This document shows positions 6,628-7,572 of a stretch of DNA of 7,572 bases, piece after piece. The position numbers and the translations under genes are program-made. The DNA is from Rhodobacter sp. (GTDB lineage Bacteria > Pseudomonadota > Alphaproteobacteria > Rhodobacterales > Rhodobacteraceae). The notes under the pieces were generated by a model that was not told where the DNA came from, did no database searches, and worked only from the letters and a program-made list of their open reading frames with translations. How positions within the stretch are numbered: the first letter of the stretch is position 1; the number at the start of each line of letters is the position of its first letter. The DNA lies in assembly GCA_013824045.1 (NCBI GenBank), contig PNND01000018.1, forward strand, positions 1-7,572. Reading direction: 5' to 3'.

Positions 6628-6852
6628 ATGCGCGAACCCACCCCGCAGGAAAAGGAAATCGCCAGACAGACAAGGCTAGTCGCCTTCGTTCTTGCAGGCA
6701 CCATGATCCTGTGGATGGGGGCAAGCTTCCTTGGGGGAAGGCTGGGCTGGGAAACCCGCTTTGCCTTTCTCTTCGACCTCGCTGCAATGGCCGCGTTCAT
6801 CTGGGCGCTGGTCGTGACTTACCGGATCTGGCGCAAACGCCAGGGCAATTAA
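6628..6852 (+). CDS. Small two-helix membrane protein, DUF5337-like
   Basis: This is a 74-residue protein with a polar, charged N-terminus (about 1-16), two hydrophobic helices (about 17-36 and 44-65) joined by a short [11 protein letters not shown] loop, and a basic tail YRIWRKRQ. By the positive-inside rule both ends would face the cytoplasm. It resembles the DUF5337 family of small proteins found in Rhodobacterales complex I operons, named from memory and not searched. Start ATG 6628 is seven bases after the preceding stop, with GAGG overlapping that stop. nuoF starts ten bases downstream, so it is clearly part of the same transcript. Its function is unknown; an assembly or lipid-facing accessory role in complex I is a guess from position alone. 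Confidence 0.82.
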   Translation: MREPTPQEKEIARQTRLVAFVLAGTMILWMGASFLGGRLGWETRFAFLFDLAAMAAFIWALVVTYRIWRKRQGN

Positions 6853-6862
6853 GGGGCAAGAC

Positions 6863-7572
6863 ATGCTCAAGGATCAGGACCGCATCTTCACCAACCTCTA
6901 CGGGATGCATGACCGCACCCTTGCCGGGGCGCGGAAGCGCGGCCATTGGGACGGCACCGCCGATATCCTCAAGCGCGGCCGCGACACGATCATCGAACAG
7001 GTCAAGGCATCGGGTCTGCGCGGCCGCGGCGGCGCGGGCTTTCCCACGGGCCTGAAATGGTCCTTCATGCCCAAGCAGAGCGATGGCCGCCCGTCCTATC
7101 TGGTGGTCAATGCCGACGAGTCTGAGCCCGGCACCTGCAAGGACCGGGAAATCATGCGCCACGATCCGCATACGCTGATCGAAGGCTGCCTGATCGCCTC
7201 CTTCGCGATGCAGGCCAATGCCTGCTACATCTACATCCGCGGCGAATATATCCGCGAGCGTGAGGCGCTGCAGGCCGCCATCGATGAATGCTATTATGCA
7301 GGGCTTATCGGCAAGAACGCCTGCAAATCCGGCTATGACTTTGACCTCTACCTGCACCACGGGGCAGGGGCCTATATCTGCGGCGAGGAAACCGCGCTTC
7401 TGGAAAGCCTTGAGGGCAAGAAGGGCATGCCCCGGATGAAGCCGCCGTTCCCGGCGGGTTCGGGCCTTTACGGCTGCCCCACCACGGTGAACAACGTCGA
7501 ATCCATCGCTGTGGTCCCCACCATCCTGCGCCGTGGGCCGGAATGGTTTGCAGGCTTTGGCCGCCCCAACAA
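6863..7572 (+). CDS. nuoF: NADH-quinone oxidoreductase subunit F (complex I, NuoF/Nqo1, 51 kDa, NADH and FMN binding), 3' truncated by window edge
   Basis: This N-module subunit binds FMN and NADH and accepts the hydride. The frame is open from ATG 6863 to the window end, giving the first 236 of about 430 residues. AAGGGG lies six bases upstream. The N-terminus [13 protein letters not shown] matches the alphaproteobacterial family. The FMN/NADH glycine-rich loop [13 protein letters not shown] is at 54-66, the acidic [13 protein letters not shown] segment at 84-96, and [13 protein letters not shown] at 167-179, followed by the [17 protein letters not shown] stretch. The cysteines that bind the [4Fe-4S] cluster N3 are near the C-terminus, beyond the window, and cannot be checked. 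No frameshift or missing residue is seen in the visible part. Confidence 0.96.
   Translation, partial: MLKDQDRIFTNLYGMHDRTLAGARKRGHWDGTADILKRGRDTIIEQVKASGLRGRGGAGFPTGLKWSFMPKQSDGRPSYLVVNADESEPGTCKDREIMRHDPHTLIEGCLIASFAMQANACYIYIRGEYIREREALQAAIDECYYAGLIGKNACKSGYDFDLYLHHGAGAYICGEETALLESLEGKKGMPRMKPPFPAGSGLYGCPTTVNNVESIAVVPTILRRGPEWFAGFGRPN

Noticed and set aside
5604..6800. Long minus-strand open frame opposite nuoE tail and the accessory gene
   Set aside because: It is a shadow of the Ala/Lys/Pro-rich coding region, giving Gly/Arg-rich low complexity; plus-strand genes have good ribosome sites and recognisable domains.

Overview
This window looks like the chromosome of a high-GC alphaproteobacterium of the Rhodobacterales, in the Paracoccus/Rhodobacter group. 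It holds the 5' part of the operon for respiratory complex I (proton-pumping NADH:quinone oxidoreductase). The taxonomic call rests on the near-invariant Nuo protein motifs, the gene order nuoA-B-C-D-E-(accessory)-F, and the two accessory membrane genes between nuoE and nuoF. No search could be run, so the genus is left open.

Layout. Positions 1-465 (+) are the 3' end of a DegT/DnrJ/EryC1/StrS-type PLP-dependent aminotransferase gene, cut by the window edge. A convergent intergenic stretch (466-546) is packed with nested inverted repeats and includes a likely intrinsic terminator. Positions 547-1020 (-) encode a secreted CreA-family protein. A divergent gap of about 340 bp (1021-1357) must carry the promoters for creA (leftwards) and the nuo operon (rightwards). 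From 1358 to the end everything reads rightwards and is tightly packed: nuoA, nuoB, nuoC, a sulfotransferase gene, nuoD, nuoE, a membrane-anchored helix-hairpin-helix protein, a 74-residue two-helix membrane protein (DUF5337-like), and the first 236 codons of nuoF.

How the genes work together. NuoE and NuoF belong to the NADH-oxidising N module, and NuoB, NuoC and NuoD form the quinone-reducing Q module. NuoA is a membrane subunit at the junction with the Q module. Cluster-binding cysteines in NuoB (N2) and NuoE (N1a), and the quinone-site His and Tyr of NuoD, are all present, so the operon appears functional. Gene junctions overlap by 10 bp (nuoA/nuoB), 4 bp (sulfotransferase/nuoD) and 1 bp (nuoD/nuoE), which suggests translational coupling.

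The most unusual point is a complete sulfotransferase gene lying seamlessly between nuoC and nuoD. Next is the pair NuoE (with a Lys/Ala/Pro tail) and a separate transmembrane protein with a helix-hairpin-helix-like C-terminal domain. I did not find evidence for a wholly new defence, mobile or RNA system. There is no CRISPR array, insertion sequence, tRNA or rRNA in the window.
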